This document shows, one piece after another, positions 1 to 11,549 of a DNA stretch of 64,000 nucleotides. A model generated the notes under the pieces. It had not been told where the DNA came from. It ran no database searches and saw only the letters and a list, made by a program, of their open reading frames with translations. How positions within the stretch are numbered: the stretch's first letter is position 1; every line of letters begins with the position of its first letter. Origin of the DNA: Diatrype stigma (taxonomy: Eukaryota; Ascomycota; Sordariomycetes; Xylariales; Diatrypaceae); the NCBI GenBank assembly GCA_022225965.2, contig JAKJXP020000013.1, positions 496,001 through 560,000 on the forward strand, read 5' to 3'. The position numbers were made by a program, and so were the translations under genes.

Positions 1-723
1 GACAACGCAATAGCACCTACCAAAATTCAACGTATTGGATGTTATGAATAGTGTTATACCCACTATTGGATTGATATATATTGCTTGTTATTAAGAGTCA
101 AGAATAACTTTCTTCGTGTTATTAATGTCTTGTTATAGAGATTTATAATCATTTCGAGAATTCGTTTATACGTATTGCCTTTTAAGAAGTATAGGAGTTC
201 TTCAGTATAATGTAGTTGACGTGACAGTTGATAGTAAAGTTGATAGTAACAACATGCCTCGAACATGTCCTTTGGATGTACCGTAGGTACTTCTGTTCGC
301 ATGTTTTCGTATACTGCTGTCATTATTGCACAGATTGCTTTACTGGATGCGGCCCAACAGCAGCTAGACTGCGTTCTCATGATGGGCCAGACGGCCTGAT
401 ACCAATGGAATGCTTTGAGGATGAAGTTCTGACTATTCTACTGTTGGTCCGTTTTCTTTCACCACCGCTGCTTGTACACCTTTGGCCAGCACTCATGTGG
501 CAATTCTTTCGCAGTACTCCCAGCCATGTAAAGATGATGCACATCACATCTAGTGAAGCATACGCCTATAAATGCACAGCATGGCCGACCATATTCTAGA
601 GGCAGCATGATACCCAGATCCCAAAGATTAGATTCTACTCTATTATATTCTATAATCTTGCCTATTTTTCGATCAATGCTTTCATGACAGCTCGGTCTGC
701 TTCGCCAATACATCACAGCTAAT
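1..723. other. Intergenic, no gene seen
   Basis: The short open frames on both strands here overlap each other, match no family I recognise and have no splice structure. The base composition is moderate, unlike the RIP-mutated block further right. It probably contains the promoter of the gene starting at 724. Confidence 0.5.
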
Positions 724-1920
724 ATGACGACCATTACAACCAGTATCGCGCAGAAGCTGTCGGAACCGCTTCCACCGCTAACTCATATCAACCTATCTCC
801 AAGGTCTACCAAGATCAATCCCGCCGCCCCTAAGGTCACAAAATTTGAAGATTGGGCTGGTTTCAACGTGGAAAATTTACGTAGGAGACACGGGGGAATG
901 CTCAACAGTCTCTGGAGAACATGTTCGAACCCTGTTGTTCCGGAGCGGTTCTTATGGTTCTGCAACGAAGAAACATTCGAGCATCAGGTCATCAATCCCT
1001 TGATCCAGAATACAGTCAATGACGCTCTGGGACACGCCACAAAGTACAAGACATATAATGATGGAATGCTTGTCTATAACAGTGCAAAGGGAAATGACCT
1101 CTACCGAAAGCACCTCCCAATGATTGGGGAACCACCACATAGTAACGAAGAGGCATCCAAGAAAAACAGATTGAAGGAAGATAAATCCAATGAGCCATTC
1201 AAGAATGGCACGATATACCTGGGCAGAGGTTCCCGTTCTCCACTCCGTGAAATTGGCCCACAGGAAAAATGTGACTATGGTCTTTTTTCAGATCTATACA
1301 CATTTGATACCCACCCCCCGGTCCGGGCCCAACAATATATACCATGCTATAATCTACTAGCCATAGAAACCAAGCATACCGGGTCGTTCAAATGGGAGGG
1401 CTTACTCTCTCGATTAGAATTTCCCGCCGCAAGTCGGTGGGATCCTATCCGACAGGTCCTCTGGTACGGCAATCATGGAGGGCATAGCAGGCGGAGGTTT
1501 GCATACATCTTGACAAATAAAGAGCTCTTGGTCATGAAGGTAAACTATCAAGGAGATGAAGTTACCACCGGGAAAAATATCCAGGGCTCAAAGCCAATTA
1601 CCCGGCAAGACACAAAGGAAAGAGGAGGCTCAAGCGCTGCGACACAGGCCCCGTTGACCTGTTCCGTGGAATTTAAGAGGATTGAATGGGGGCAGAGCTG
1701 GGATGACCGCCAGTTGAAAGCGTTCAAGAATGGAGAAGAAGCTTTGGGGCCCATGACAATACGCCTGGCAATATTCTGGATCGCTTGGAAGGCGGCTTTC
1801 GGTGATGATAACGATGACAACGATGACAACGATGATAAACCCCCTTCAAGCAACACGAGAAGCCAAACAGCCACGGCTACGAGAAGCCTCCCCACTCGAC
1901 CCAAAGAGAACAGGACTTGA
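724..1920 (+). CDS. Hypothetical fungal protein, possible PD-(D/E)XK nuclease fold
   Basis: Single-exon frame of 398 residues, uninterrupted, just outside the RIP-mutated block. I do not recognise a named family. About residue 184 there is an acidic stretch (KCDYGLF), followed some 30 residues later by a strand with E-T-K (LLAIETKHT), then a basic segment (GGHSRRRFAYILTNKELLVMK is split here as GGHSRRRF and ILTNKELLVMKV). An Asp followed by E-x-K on a hydrophobic strand, then a second alpha/beta unit, is the layout of the PD-(D/E)XK nuclease superfamily, of which fungi carry many uncharacterised members. The C-terminal tail is low complexity (Asp/Asn repeat, then Ser/Thr/Arg-rich) and probably disordered. 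There is no signal peptide or membrane segment. The nuclease assignment is inference from motif order only; existence of the gene is more secure than its function. Confidence 0.6.
   Translation: MTTITTSIAQKLSEPLPPLTHINLSPRSTKINPAAPKVTKFEDWAGFNVENLRRRHGGMLNSLWRTCSNPVVPERFLWFCNEETFEHQVINPLIQNTVNDALGHATKYKTYNDGMLVYNSAKGNDLYRKHLPMIGEPPHSNEEASKKNRLKEDKSNEPFKNGTIYLGRGSRSPLREIGPQEKCDYGLFSDLYTFDTHPPVRAQQYIPCYNLLAIETKHTGSFKWEGLLSRLEFPAASRWDPIRQVLWYGNHGGHSRRRFAYILTNKELLVMKVNYQGDEVTTGKNIQGSKPITRQDTKERGGSSAATQAPLTCSVEFKRIEWGQSWDDRQLKAFKNGEEALGPMTIRLAIFWIAWKAAFGDDNDDNDDNDDKPPSSNTRSQTATATRSLPTRPKENRT
1804..1838 (+). repeat. 9-base tandem repeat coding Asp-Asp-Asn
   Basis: A 9-base unit (ACGATGACA, with small variation) is repeated about four times inside the preceding gene and codes for an acidic D-D-N tract. 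It keeps the reading frame, so length changes would alter only the tail. Confidence 0.75.
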
Positions 1921-3024
1921 TAGTGAACCTATCACAACTCAGATAATTACAAGGGTCTTGAAAATGCGGATACTATATGGTGAATGTCAAGGACAGAATG
2001 GTGGATTCCTATGTAGGTGCTGTCTCAACACTTGAATCCTCCAAAGGATCTCCCTTCTTTGTTTTCTCTTTCTCTCCCTTAAATCTTATTCTATACTCGA
2101 CCATTTTTTCAATGTTGTTTGGTTTGTCGGCTCGATCTGGTTTCATTATTGGGATATGAGGCTCTTCTTTGGAAGGTGGGAGAAGAGAGGGTACTTGTTT
2201 TCCTTTTGTTCTTGCGTGGGTTGGGGTGTGACGAGGGGCCTTTTAGGTGCTGGGCTTAGCCATCCGTACTACCCACCTTGGTTCCTTTCATTGACGCAAC
2301 CTGTTTTGGTTCTCAGCTTATTTGTCACTCTTTTTACCCTCTTATTTTCCTATAAGGTTTGTTAGCTTTTATTTTAGTTATGGTGATATAATCTTACTTG
2401 TTATTATGAGTTTTCTTTAAAATTATTAAGTAGCTTTTTAAACTGTTTTGTTACTCTTTTAATATATAAAAATGGAATTACTTAAGTCGAGATCTTTATG
2501 CTTTATATAATCCGACTGCTTTTTTTTATTAATTTGCTTAACATAGCTTTTAATAAAAATTTATTAAATATCTTTAATTTTAACGTAAATAAGTATTAAG
2601 TAATTACTTAAAACCCGTTAATAGGTTTTAATATTAATAAAGTCTTTATTTTAAAGGTTTTTATTATTAAATTATTATTATATTAAAAGTTTATTAATAA
2701 TTCATTAATTAATTATTTAAAAAGATTTATATTATATAAATCGATTAATACACTTTATATTAAAATTTATGTTTAATTATAAATTATTAATTAAATAATA
2801 ATTAGTTATTTTATTTAATAAGTAATTATGATTTAAAAGAATTAAGTAATTATAATATATTTAAAACTATTTTAATTTCTCTTTTTATTCTTAACATAAA
2901 ATTAAAGTATTAAACGTTATAATAATGTAAAAGTAGCAATTATTACGGTTATAAGAGTTATAAAACCGCGAAGTTACGATTTAATTCGGCAACTTAAGTA
3001 ATTATAATAATATAATATGTTAAT
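1921..3024. other. 3' flank passing into RIP-mutated AT-rich DNA
   Basis: About 2040-2360 is pyrimidine-rich and probably the 3' untranslated region or terminator area of the preceding gene. From about 2370 the sequence becomes very AT-rich with few CA or TG dinucleotides, which marks the left edge of the RIP-mutated block. No gene is seen. The last five bases before the first LTR (3020-3024) are TTAAT, the target duplication of the outer retroelement. Confidence 0.6.
3020..3024. repeat. Target-site duplication TTAAT, outer element, left
   Basis: TTAAT directly before the left LTR equals TTAAT directly after the right LTR at 24195-24199. Five-base duplications are typical of Ty3/gypsy integration. 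Confidence 0.8.
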
Positions 3025-3284
3025 TATTATGAACGTCCCGGATTTCCTGCTTTTAGCTAGGAATACCGGCGGCGTCGATAATGTCGATTATATATAAAGG
3101 CACAGCACCGCTATATAATGCTTAGTATTACTTATTACCAATATAAAGGTAAAATTATGAAATAATAAAAGCATAAATTATTAAAAAATACTAAGAATTT
3201 TAAGGATTTTTATATAATCTTTAATAATATTAAATAGGAATACGTAATATTAAATAATTTTAAAAACCATTATATTACGTAATA
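3025..3284 (-). repeat. LTR of outer element (3' LTR)
   Basis: 260 bases matching the three other LTRs of this family. On the element's strand it begins T(A/G)TTACGTAA and ends CATAATA, which are RIP-changed forms of the usual TG...CA ends. It keeps the GC-richer island with GGCGGCGTCGATAA near its outer end that all four copies share. Just inside lies the purine-rich polypurine tract. Confidence 0.9.
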
Positions 3285-5660
3285 TATGCCCCTTTACGAA
3301 ATACCATTTACATCCTCGTAATAAGTAATATTTAATATATATAAAGAATACGTAATATTTTTAATTCCTATAAACTAAAAGATAATATTCGATTATTTAA
3401 TACCTTAATTACATAATTAAAATTAAAAATTTAACCGTATATAAATTTAATCCTTATATTAAAATATTTCGCTTTACTTATTACATACGAAAGCCTTAAT
3501 ATTATTCATGTCGTATTATTTATTCGATTTTTTATTTTAAAAGTTATTAGCAGTTCCGAATATTTTATATTTCGTTTATTTATTTATTCGGTTTATTCGG
3601 TAATATGTAATATTAATGGCTTAAATTAATTTCCGTAAAGTATTCGGTAAGAATTTTAATAATCCATAATTTATATGCGTTCGTTATAATTGTTAAAGTT
3701 TGGTTCGGAATTACGGAATTCGGTTTTAAAATTAAAGGTACGTAAAAGCCGGCTTATAAACGAAATACCAAAAAGGGGCCGGCTCGTAAAGGTAATTTTT
3801 TCGGATATTTTTTTTCGGAACTGCGAAATACGCGCTTAATAAAAAGCAGCATCGTTAAAAGCCATAATTTTCGCGTTATTTCCGTATATAATTCGTATAT
3901 ATTCGGTAATATAACTGGCAATTCGTATTCGTCGTTAATTAATATTGCTTTACGTTATTATTTATAATGTTTCGTTTTTATTTATAACGAAAATCGTATT
4001 CGGTATTTTTTTATTAATAAACCGAAATATTATTTTCGTAAATATAATTAAAGCGGCATTTAATTGTTAAATAATAATAGCTTTTATAATAATAATTTAT
4101 TATATTTAAATGCCGTCGAATTAACAAATATCGATAATAATTATTAAAAGCATTTAAATAATATCCGGAAAAATTTCCAAATAATAAGCTAATAAAAACA
4201 GATTATCGATAAATAATATTACGGTATTAATTAAATTAAATTTATACGAAAGGCTAAGATTTGGTCGGCGTTAAATACCGCCGGCGGATATATTTAGCAA
4301 TATCGTTAAGCCATTAAATAATAGGCGTCCATAAAAGCCGTTAAAAAATAGCTGGCTATATAAACCGTTCGAAGGCAATTTTTTTTATAAGCTATTCGAA
4401 AAAACTTTTTTTAATAATTTACTTTAATTTATTTTTTTTATAAGCTATTAAAAAATAATCTTTTATATAAGGCATTTATAAAAACTTTTATTCCTAATAA
4501 TTGCAATATTCGTAAATTATTTTTATTTTTAATAATAATCGGGATTTATTATTAAGCCAATTAAAACGGGCGTTATTATTAGTTTTGCTAAAAAAATACG
4601 CCAAAAAGCGCCTAAAGGCCAAGAATTGCCCGTAAGTTTTATCCGTAATTGCTATTTAAATAATACAAATAATTGCCTAAATAATAACGGATATTATTCC
4701 GAATATTATTACAGCCAAGACCCGCTTTTATTTATTTTATTAATTACTTCCGAATATAATTCCCGATCGTTAAAATATTTTCGGAATATGCTTTAAATAG
4801 CTTTTCCTATAAATATTCGGAAATCTCCATTATTACCGTAATTTCGATATTTCGAAAAGCCGTTAAAAAGCGGCTAGCTACCTTAAACGGCGGCGAAATA
4901 TATGCCATTATGCTTGCCTAAAATGCTCGTAATTAATAAATAATAACTGGGGAATTTTATATAATAAAAAAGCCAATAAATATTATTAAGAATTAAATAT
5001 TAAATATATTATGTGCTATATTAAGGCAAGTATATAAATAAATAATTCCTATTAATTCAAATAATTAATAAATAAATTAATAATTCTTTAATAGCAATTA
5101 TTAATATTGCTGGTTATTTTTATATAATAAATAGGTTATATTATATTAAAAAAATATTAATAAATATTAAAAAGCCGAAATAAAATAAAAAATAATTAAT
5201 TAAATTATTAAATTAATATTACAAAAAAAAAGAAAATTATTAAAATGTATTGCAAGTTATTAAAATCCTTTTATGCGTTTTTTTATATTAATAAGGTCGT
5301 TTTTATTATTTATATTATTTGCTTTAAAGGAAATCTTTGCATTATTAAATTTATTAATTAATTCGTATAAATATAAGTAATATATAAATAATAAATTAAA
5401 AATTTAAATAATTAAAAAAAACGATATAATTGTTTTTTCGGTATTATTATTGCTTGCTTTTATTTATAAAAGCTTTTGCTTATCTTAATTATTAGCGACT
5501 TATTAACCGAAACGACCGCTTTTATTTTATTATAAGTCCTTACTTATTCGGACCTTTTTTTCGGGCTTTATTCGAATTTTTTGCAATTAATTTAAGGAAT
5601 TAAGCAAAAAGCCTTAACCGCTTTCGGTTACGTTTTTTTCCTTTTGATATAATAATAATA
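3285..5660. other. Outer element: 2.4-kb segment between chromodomain and 3' LTR
   Basis: This part lies between the chromodomain-coding region and the 3' LTR, where most gypsy elements have little sequence. It matches, inverted, 16250-18647 of the inner copy. The clearest shared frame is at about 4545-4800 on the plus strand, antisense to pol, and contains the peptide LIIKPIKTGVII and later NNNGYYSEYYYSQDP; the inner copy carries its counterpart at 17165-17392. Whether this was a second gene or untranslated sequence is open. Confidence 0.5.
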
Positions 5661-5689
5661 AATAACGGTTTTCGTATTAATACCGGAAA

Positions 5690-8318
5690 TTCGTAAAGTT
5701 CTTAATTTATGGATGCGTCGAATTTTAAGATATATCCCATTTTTTTATCGCATTTTTGCATTTTTTCCTTAATTATATCGATTAGATTTTACCGTAAATA
5801 TTATTTATCATATGCGGCGTTAAAACTTATTTATCGTATTAAGTACTTAATTCTTTTCCGGATTATTCGTTTATTTAACAACCTTTTTATTTCGAAATGT
5901 TTATAAGGTTTTTTAAAAATCTCTTTATTTTTTTTAACTTTTATAGCTAATTCTTTACGTAACAGTATTAAAATTTATTAATACGAATTATTTCCCGACG
6001 CAACTGCCGGTTTTAAATAAGCTATTAATATTACCGAATATATATTCCAAGCCTTATTAAAATCCAATTTATAAGCCAGATTATTTACCTTACGCATTAT
6101 CTTAAAAAGGCCTACGAATTAAAGGGCCATTTTTTTATTAGGAATATATAACAATAAGTACCCTTTATATAAACGCATTTTAATTCATAATTTCTTTTTA
6201 AACATTACCGGCTTATATTTAACGTTATACCTTTAAATTATAACATAAATTATTAACGATTCCGTAATTTATGCCGCTTTTCGAAATATCGCAGTTATTA
6301 ACTAATTAATGGGCCGTTATAATAATAATTCTTCCAAATATATTCGAATACTTATAAGATATTCGTTAAATAAGCATTTAATTTTTATTAATTTCTTATT
6401 ATTAAATACTGCCATAAGTTATAATATAGCTTTTGCTTATAATTTCTTAAAATATACTTAATTTTAATACCGAAATGCCGTTTTTACCGTTTAATTTTTG
6501 CGTTTAAATAAATTATTTATTTATAAATAATAAACTATTATATATCGCTAATATATTCCTATTGCCAATTACATTTTATGCCATATTTCTTATACGAATT
6601 TCGTATTCTTATTCGTAATAATTACTTTTAAAATTTTTCAATTATTTATTAATAATTACCGATTAATTATAAATTCTTAATCCTTATTAAAATATTATAA
6701 ATGCCTTAAAACGATTAAGGTTACTTTAAATGCTTTATTCGTAATTATCATAAATGCATCGAACAAATCGAATCCGAAAATCGACCATTTTATATAAATA
6801 AATTTCATTAATGGCATAGCCGTAACGATATTTAACGTAACCGTATAAAACGAAATTAAAAATGTTTAAATTAATTATAACTTTTTATATAGCTAATAAC
6901 GCAATATCCGAATATTATTGCATATTAAGCAATATTTTATATATTTTTTTATACTTTTTTACGCTTATAAAATGTAATATAATAATATAAATTTTTTCCA
7001 TATTATTATAATGCTTTAATAAAAATATTTGTCGTAGTATTTTTTTAATATTTCTTATTTATATATATGGAATATATATAAGCGTTTATTTAATAGCGGG
7101 CTTTTAAAATATAATAGCCCATTTTCGTTAAAACGAAACGTTACGTTTTTTGCCGGCTAGTTATTATTACGCAGCTTTTTTAGGTTTTTTACGATTTTAC
7201 GTTATTATTTCCGATTACCGATTTTATATTTTTTACGTACCTTTTTCTTAAAATCCTTAACAAAACCAATTATATTCGCTTAGCTTTTATTTTTAAGGGC
7301 CTTTTTTATTAATAAATCTTTAACTAGGAATATCGTATCCAAAATATTCTTTCTTAAGAAAGCATTATTACCGCGAACCAATAATCGTAATAACGCATTT
7401 AACATTATATTAAAATTCCCAAATATATATATTACCGATAGCGAATATTTCCCTAAAAATATTAAAGCCGCTTATAGCCGATAATTAATTTTCGTAATAT
7501 CCTGGATTTCTAAATTTTTCTTTTCGATAATACCTTTAATAGTATTATAATTAATAAATACCATTACTAAAGACTTTTCCGTAAATTTAACATATATCCG
7601 TAATTTCTTAATTATTCATATTAAGCATATTATTTTTAATTTTATAAATTAATATGCCTTTTTCGCTTAATTAATGCATTTATTTAAGTATAATATAAAA
7701 CGCATAACTATCTTAAATATTTAATTTTTTCTATTTTAAAAATATCCCGAAATTATATAAAACAGCATTATCCCGAAGCCATTTTTAAACGCATTTAATT
7801 AAATAAACGCTTATATAATCGGATCGAAATAAATTAAGATAATTTCCTTAAATAATGCATCCTTAATGCGTTAAAAAAATTTTAATTCCTTGCCTTTTAA
7901 TTAAAAACTAATACTACGAATATAAGCCTTACGTTATTATTTATTAAAGATTTTGGCTTAATTTCGGCTTTACTTTAATAGCTAAGTCTTAAACTGCTTA
8001 AAGGACTTATTATAATAAACATAATTTTCCATTAAATGCCTTAATTAATTTATAAACCCAATTTAATATTTTAAGTTATTAAAATTCGTAAAAAACTTAA
8101 TACGGCAAATAACCTTTAATTTTTCTTCCGTTATTTATAATTCAAAGCCGTCCATTTAAAAGCCCAGCAATTATACCGACGAATATCCTATAAAGAACTT
8201 TTCAAAAAAAAGTAATAATCTAATATTTTCGAATGCTATAAATACCTAATTTAAATATTCCAAATGCTTTTCTTAATTATTAAAAAATATCACAATATCC
8301 TTAATATAAGCTATTAAG
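5690..8318 (-). pseudogene. Outer element: dead pol, 3' half (RT end, RNase H, integrase, chromodomain)
   Basis: Reads leftwards. It starts inside reverse transcriptase: near 8283-8318 the minus strand codes for a damaged form of the YxDD box (AYI-x-DIVIF), and the frame ends there because the inner element has inserted. Leftwards follow RNase H and the integrase region (about 6500-7900), then a chromodomain-like end near 5700-5900, equivalent to the one at 16040-16220 of the inner copy. In-frame stops occur throughout. Assignments rest on collinearity with the inner copy. Confidence 0.75.
8314..8318. repeat. Target-site duplication TTAAG, inner element, left
   Basis: TTAAG directly before the inner element's left LTR equals TTAAG directly after its right LTR (18908-18912). 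The flanking sequences on both sides join into one continuous reverse transcriptase sequence of the outer element. Confidence 0.85.
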
Positions 8319-8578
8319 TATTACGTAATATAATAATTCCTAAGATTACTTAATATTACGTATTCCTATTTAGTATTGCCAAGAACTATATAAAAATCCT
8401 TAAAGTCCTTAATATTTCATAACAATTCATGCTTTTATTACTTTATAACTTTATTCTTATATTAATAATAAGTAATACTAAATATTGCATAGCAATATTG
8501 TGTCCTTATATATAATCGACGTTATCGACGCCGCCGATATTTCTAGCTAAAAATAGGAAATTCGGGACGTTCATAATA
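8319..8578 (+). repeat. LTR of inner element (5' LTR)
   Basis: Begins TATTACGTAA and ends CGTTCATAATA, i.e. TG...CA ends after RIP. It contains ACTATATAAAA near 8390, a fair TATA box for the element's promoter, and the shared GACGCCGCCG island near 8530. Confidence 0.9.
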
Positions 8579-8580
8579 TA

Positions 8581-8597
8581 TGGTAGCATTTTTGGTT
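8581..8597 (+). other. Probable primer-binding site
   Basis: TGGTAGCATTTTTGG starts two bases after the 5' LTR. The outer element has the same sequence at the matching place (minus strand, near 23932). TGG at this distance from the LTR is the usual complement of a tRNA 3' CCA end. I cannot name the tRNA. Confidence 0.6.
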
Positions 8598-8599
8598 AA

Positions 8600-11540
8600 A
8601 ATTTAATATTAATTATTTATAATTTACTAAATTTCGAAAACGACGCATAATTGCCGAAAACGTAAATTCCTTTAAACCTTACGATAAACAAAAAAGATTA
8701 AAAGGCCCGAATTATTTCGAAATAAGCTAATTAAATACCGGTTTAAATAAATAAAATCCTAATTACCTTAAAGGAATTACTTGAATTGAATAACGAATTT
8801 ACGGACGAAAACGTAACATTGCTTACGGCTTTTTATAAAGCTTTTTCGATAACTTATTATAACGCCCCTTATAAATAAAAAAAAGCGTTTCTTGCTTTAT
8901 ACGAAAATTAGCTTTAATTGCTAGTAATATAAAAATTCGAATTTATTAATTTATAATTTACGATTATAAATTTAATAAACGCTTAAGATTTTCCGAAACC
9001 TTAATTTATTTTTTTAATACGAATTAAAACAATTATGCGATAAATAAAAACGATATATAACAAAGGGCTGGATATAATTATATAGCCGATATCGGAATTA
9101 ACGGTTCCTATAACCTTATAAAAAAGTATTAAAAAAGGAATTCGAAGGCTTTAAAATTTCCTAATATTATTACGTTAATAAAAGGAATCGCTAAATTCTT
9201 TAACGAATAATATTATTAAAGCGAAGCTTTTGCCAATTAAAAAATCTAAACGTTCGGAAGAATCTTTTTTTTTTTGAAACGTATAGCTAATACGGAAAAA
9301 TTAACGGCTTTTTTAATGGAATTAATTCTTAAAAAAAAAGGGGCTACCTTTTAAAAGTCGTTAACCATTTTAAAATTCCTTTTATATAATACGTCCGTTA
9401 TTACCGCGAAAAAGGATAATTCGCTAATATCCAAAGGTCCTTCGGTAAGAAACCTGATTATTTAAGAAGGCCAAATAAATCCAAAGGACCCATTTTAACC
9501 GGACGATTTAAAATTAAGGATTCTTGCGTATATAAATCGATACGGAATCCCCTAACGAATGTCGTTCGCTTAGGATTTAAAATAGCCGGTATCGAAAACG
9601 ATACGAAAAAGTTCTAAGGGGTTAATAATTATGCTTAACTTTATTATATCCGAACGAAAACAATTTAATTATGCTTTTATTATACCGGCAAGTTAATTTT
9701 ATTTTAATAACGAAAAAAAAGTTTAAAATAAAGCATTATTTTAAAAAATAATTTAAATAACTTAAGATATCCATGGAAATTATAAAAAAAAATACCTTTA
9801 TCGAAAAAAATCGTTGCCGCAAAGAAAATACCGATTCTTAATATTATTAATAACCGTTCGTTATTAAAAAAACCGATTATTTTGCTAACGAATTACGTCG
9901 CTTGGAAAAATAATTCTATATAAGGCCATTTGGATTATATATATCGAATAATGCATTATAACGATATAAGAAATACTTTTACGGAAAGCCATTTAATATT
10001 TAAGCGTAAGCGGAATTTTTTAATAATTATTATGTTATTAATAATATTAAACGGAATCCTTAAATACGTATACGAAACGAAGCGTTATTACGGAAATACT
10101 TATTATAACGAAACGAAACATTTTTTAATAATTAATTACCGATATATATTTAATAATTTGCATTACATTCGGAAAACTTTAAAAACGATTAATTATTTTT
10201 TTAATTTTAATAGCCATAAAACGCATTAAAACAAGCCATTTAAATCTTAAAACGACCGGAATACCGAAGTCGCCTTATAAATACGAACGCTTCCGACGGT
10301 TCCAAATGGGCCATTCGATTATTAAAGGCCTTAATTAAACGTATAAACAGCAATACGGAAATCTGGAAATTCCGCATTAAGAATTTTGGATTTTTCGATT
10401 CTTAAAATTATCGAAAACGTTTGGAATTTATTTCGACTGCTAGTTTTAACGAATCGGTAATATAATTTAATTATATTCCGTAATTAAAAGGATTTAAGGC
10501 TTAAGCATTTAAAAGTTTCGAAATTATTAAGAAAATTTTATTTAACTTTTATTTTTGCTTTAAAAACGAAATTATAAATTAATAAATAATCGAACTTATT
10601 TACGAAAAACGCTAAATAATTTGCGATAAATAATTATTAAATATATTACGGGATTACTTTAAGGCCCGTTTTAATATAAGGCAATTAATAATAATCCGAA
10701 TATTCCGAATATATAAATACGGCTGGAATTAAATTAAAAAATTCGAATTAAAGGCTTAAATAACGCAAATCGAAACGCTAGTCGAAATGGCGGATTATAT
10801 TAATTAGGAATTAAAAAATAAAATTCGTATTTTATTATTTTTAAAGTTACGTATAACGTTATTTACGTTAAATTATTTTAATAAATAATGCATTATTAAA
10901 AGAATTATTTAAGCCATAAACGCTTATATACTTAATTGAATTAATATGAAACCCTTTCGTAAACTTTTCTTTAAAACCATCGCATTATGTAGTATTAATA
11001 AAATCCGTTTCGATAATATTGCGTTCTTTTTTAATAAACGCCCGACTTATTGCCGATAAAAACGTCGATCGGGTTTCTTAATAGCCGAAAAATCCGAAAA
11101 ATAAACCAGATCGGCATTACGTATTAATAGCCGGTTTTAAATTAATAAGGCTTTTAAAATAAGAAATGAAAATACGAACAAAACCTAAAAGCGTATTAAT
11201 GTCGTAAATACGTCCGAAGCTAATAATAATATTAACGATAATAATAATAACGATTTTTAATTAAAATACGGCTTAAAAGAAAAATCGCATAATAAGATTT
11301 AACAAATAATAAACGATAATTTGCTTTATTGCAAAGATTGCCATTTTAAGTTTATAACCGATAATAACTTAAAAATTTACATTTAATTCTAAAAAATTAT
11401 CGAAAAGCGCTTTTATTGTTTTAACCTAATCGAAAAAAATTGCCGCATTTTAATAGCCCTTTCGAAATTCGTATTAAAATCCAATAGGTCCGGATACGGC
11501 CTAAAGGACTTTACGAATTATTTATATATAAAAATGCATT
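8600..11540 (+). pseudogene. Inner element: dead gag region
   Basis: About 2.9 kb between the primer-binding site and protease, without any intact frame beyond about 100 codons. A frame at 9930-10229 has a counterpart on the minus strand at 22287-22600 of the outer copy, which confirms shared ancestry but not a function. Near 11330-11430 a broken frame holds CKDCHF and, about 30 codons later, FYCFN...NCR, compatible with a Cys/His finger at the end of gag. Confidence 0.6.
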
Positions 11541-11549
11541 TATGTAATA

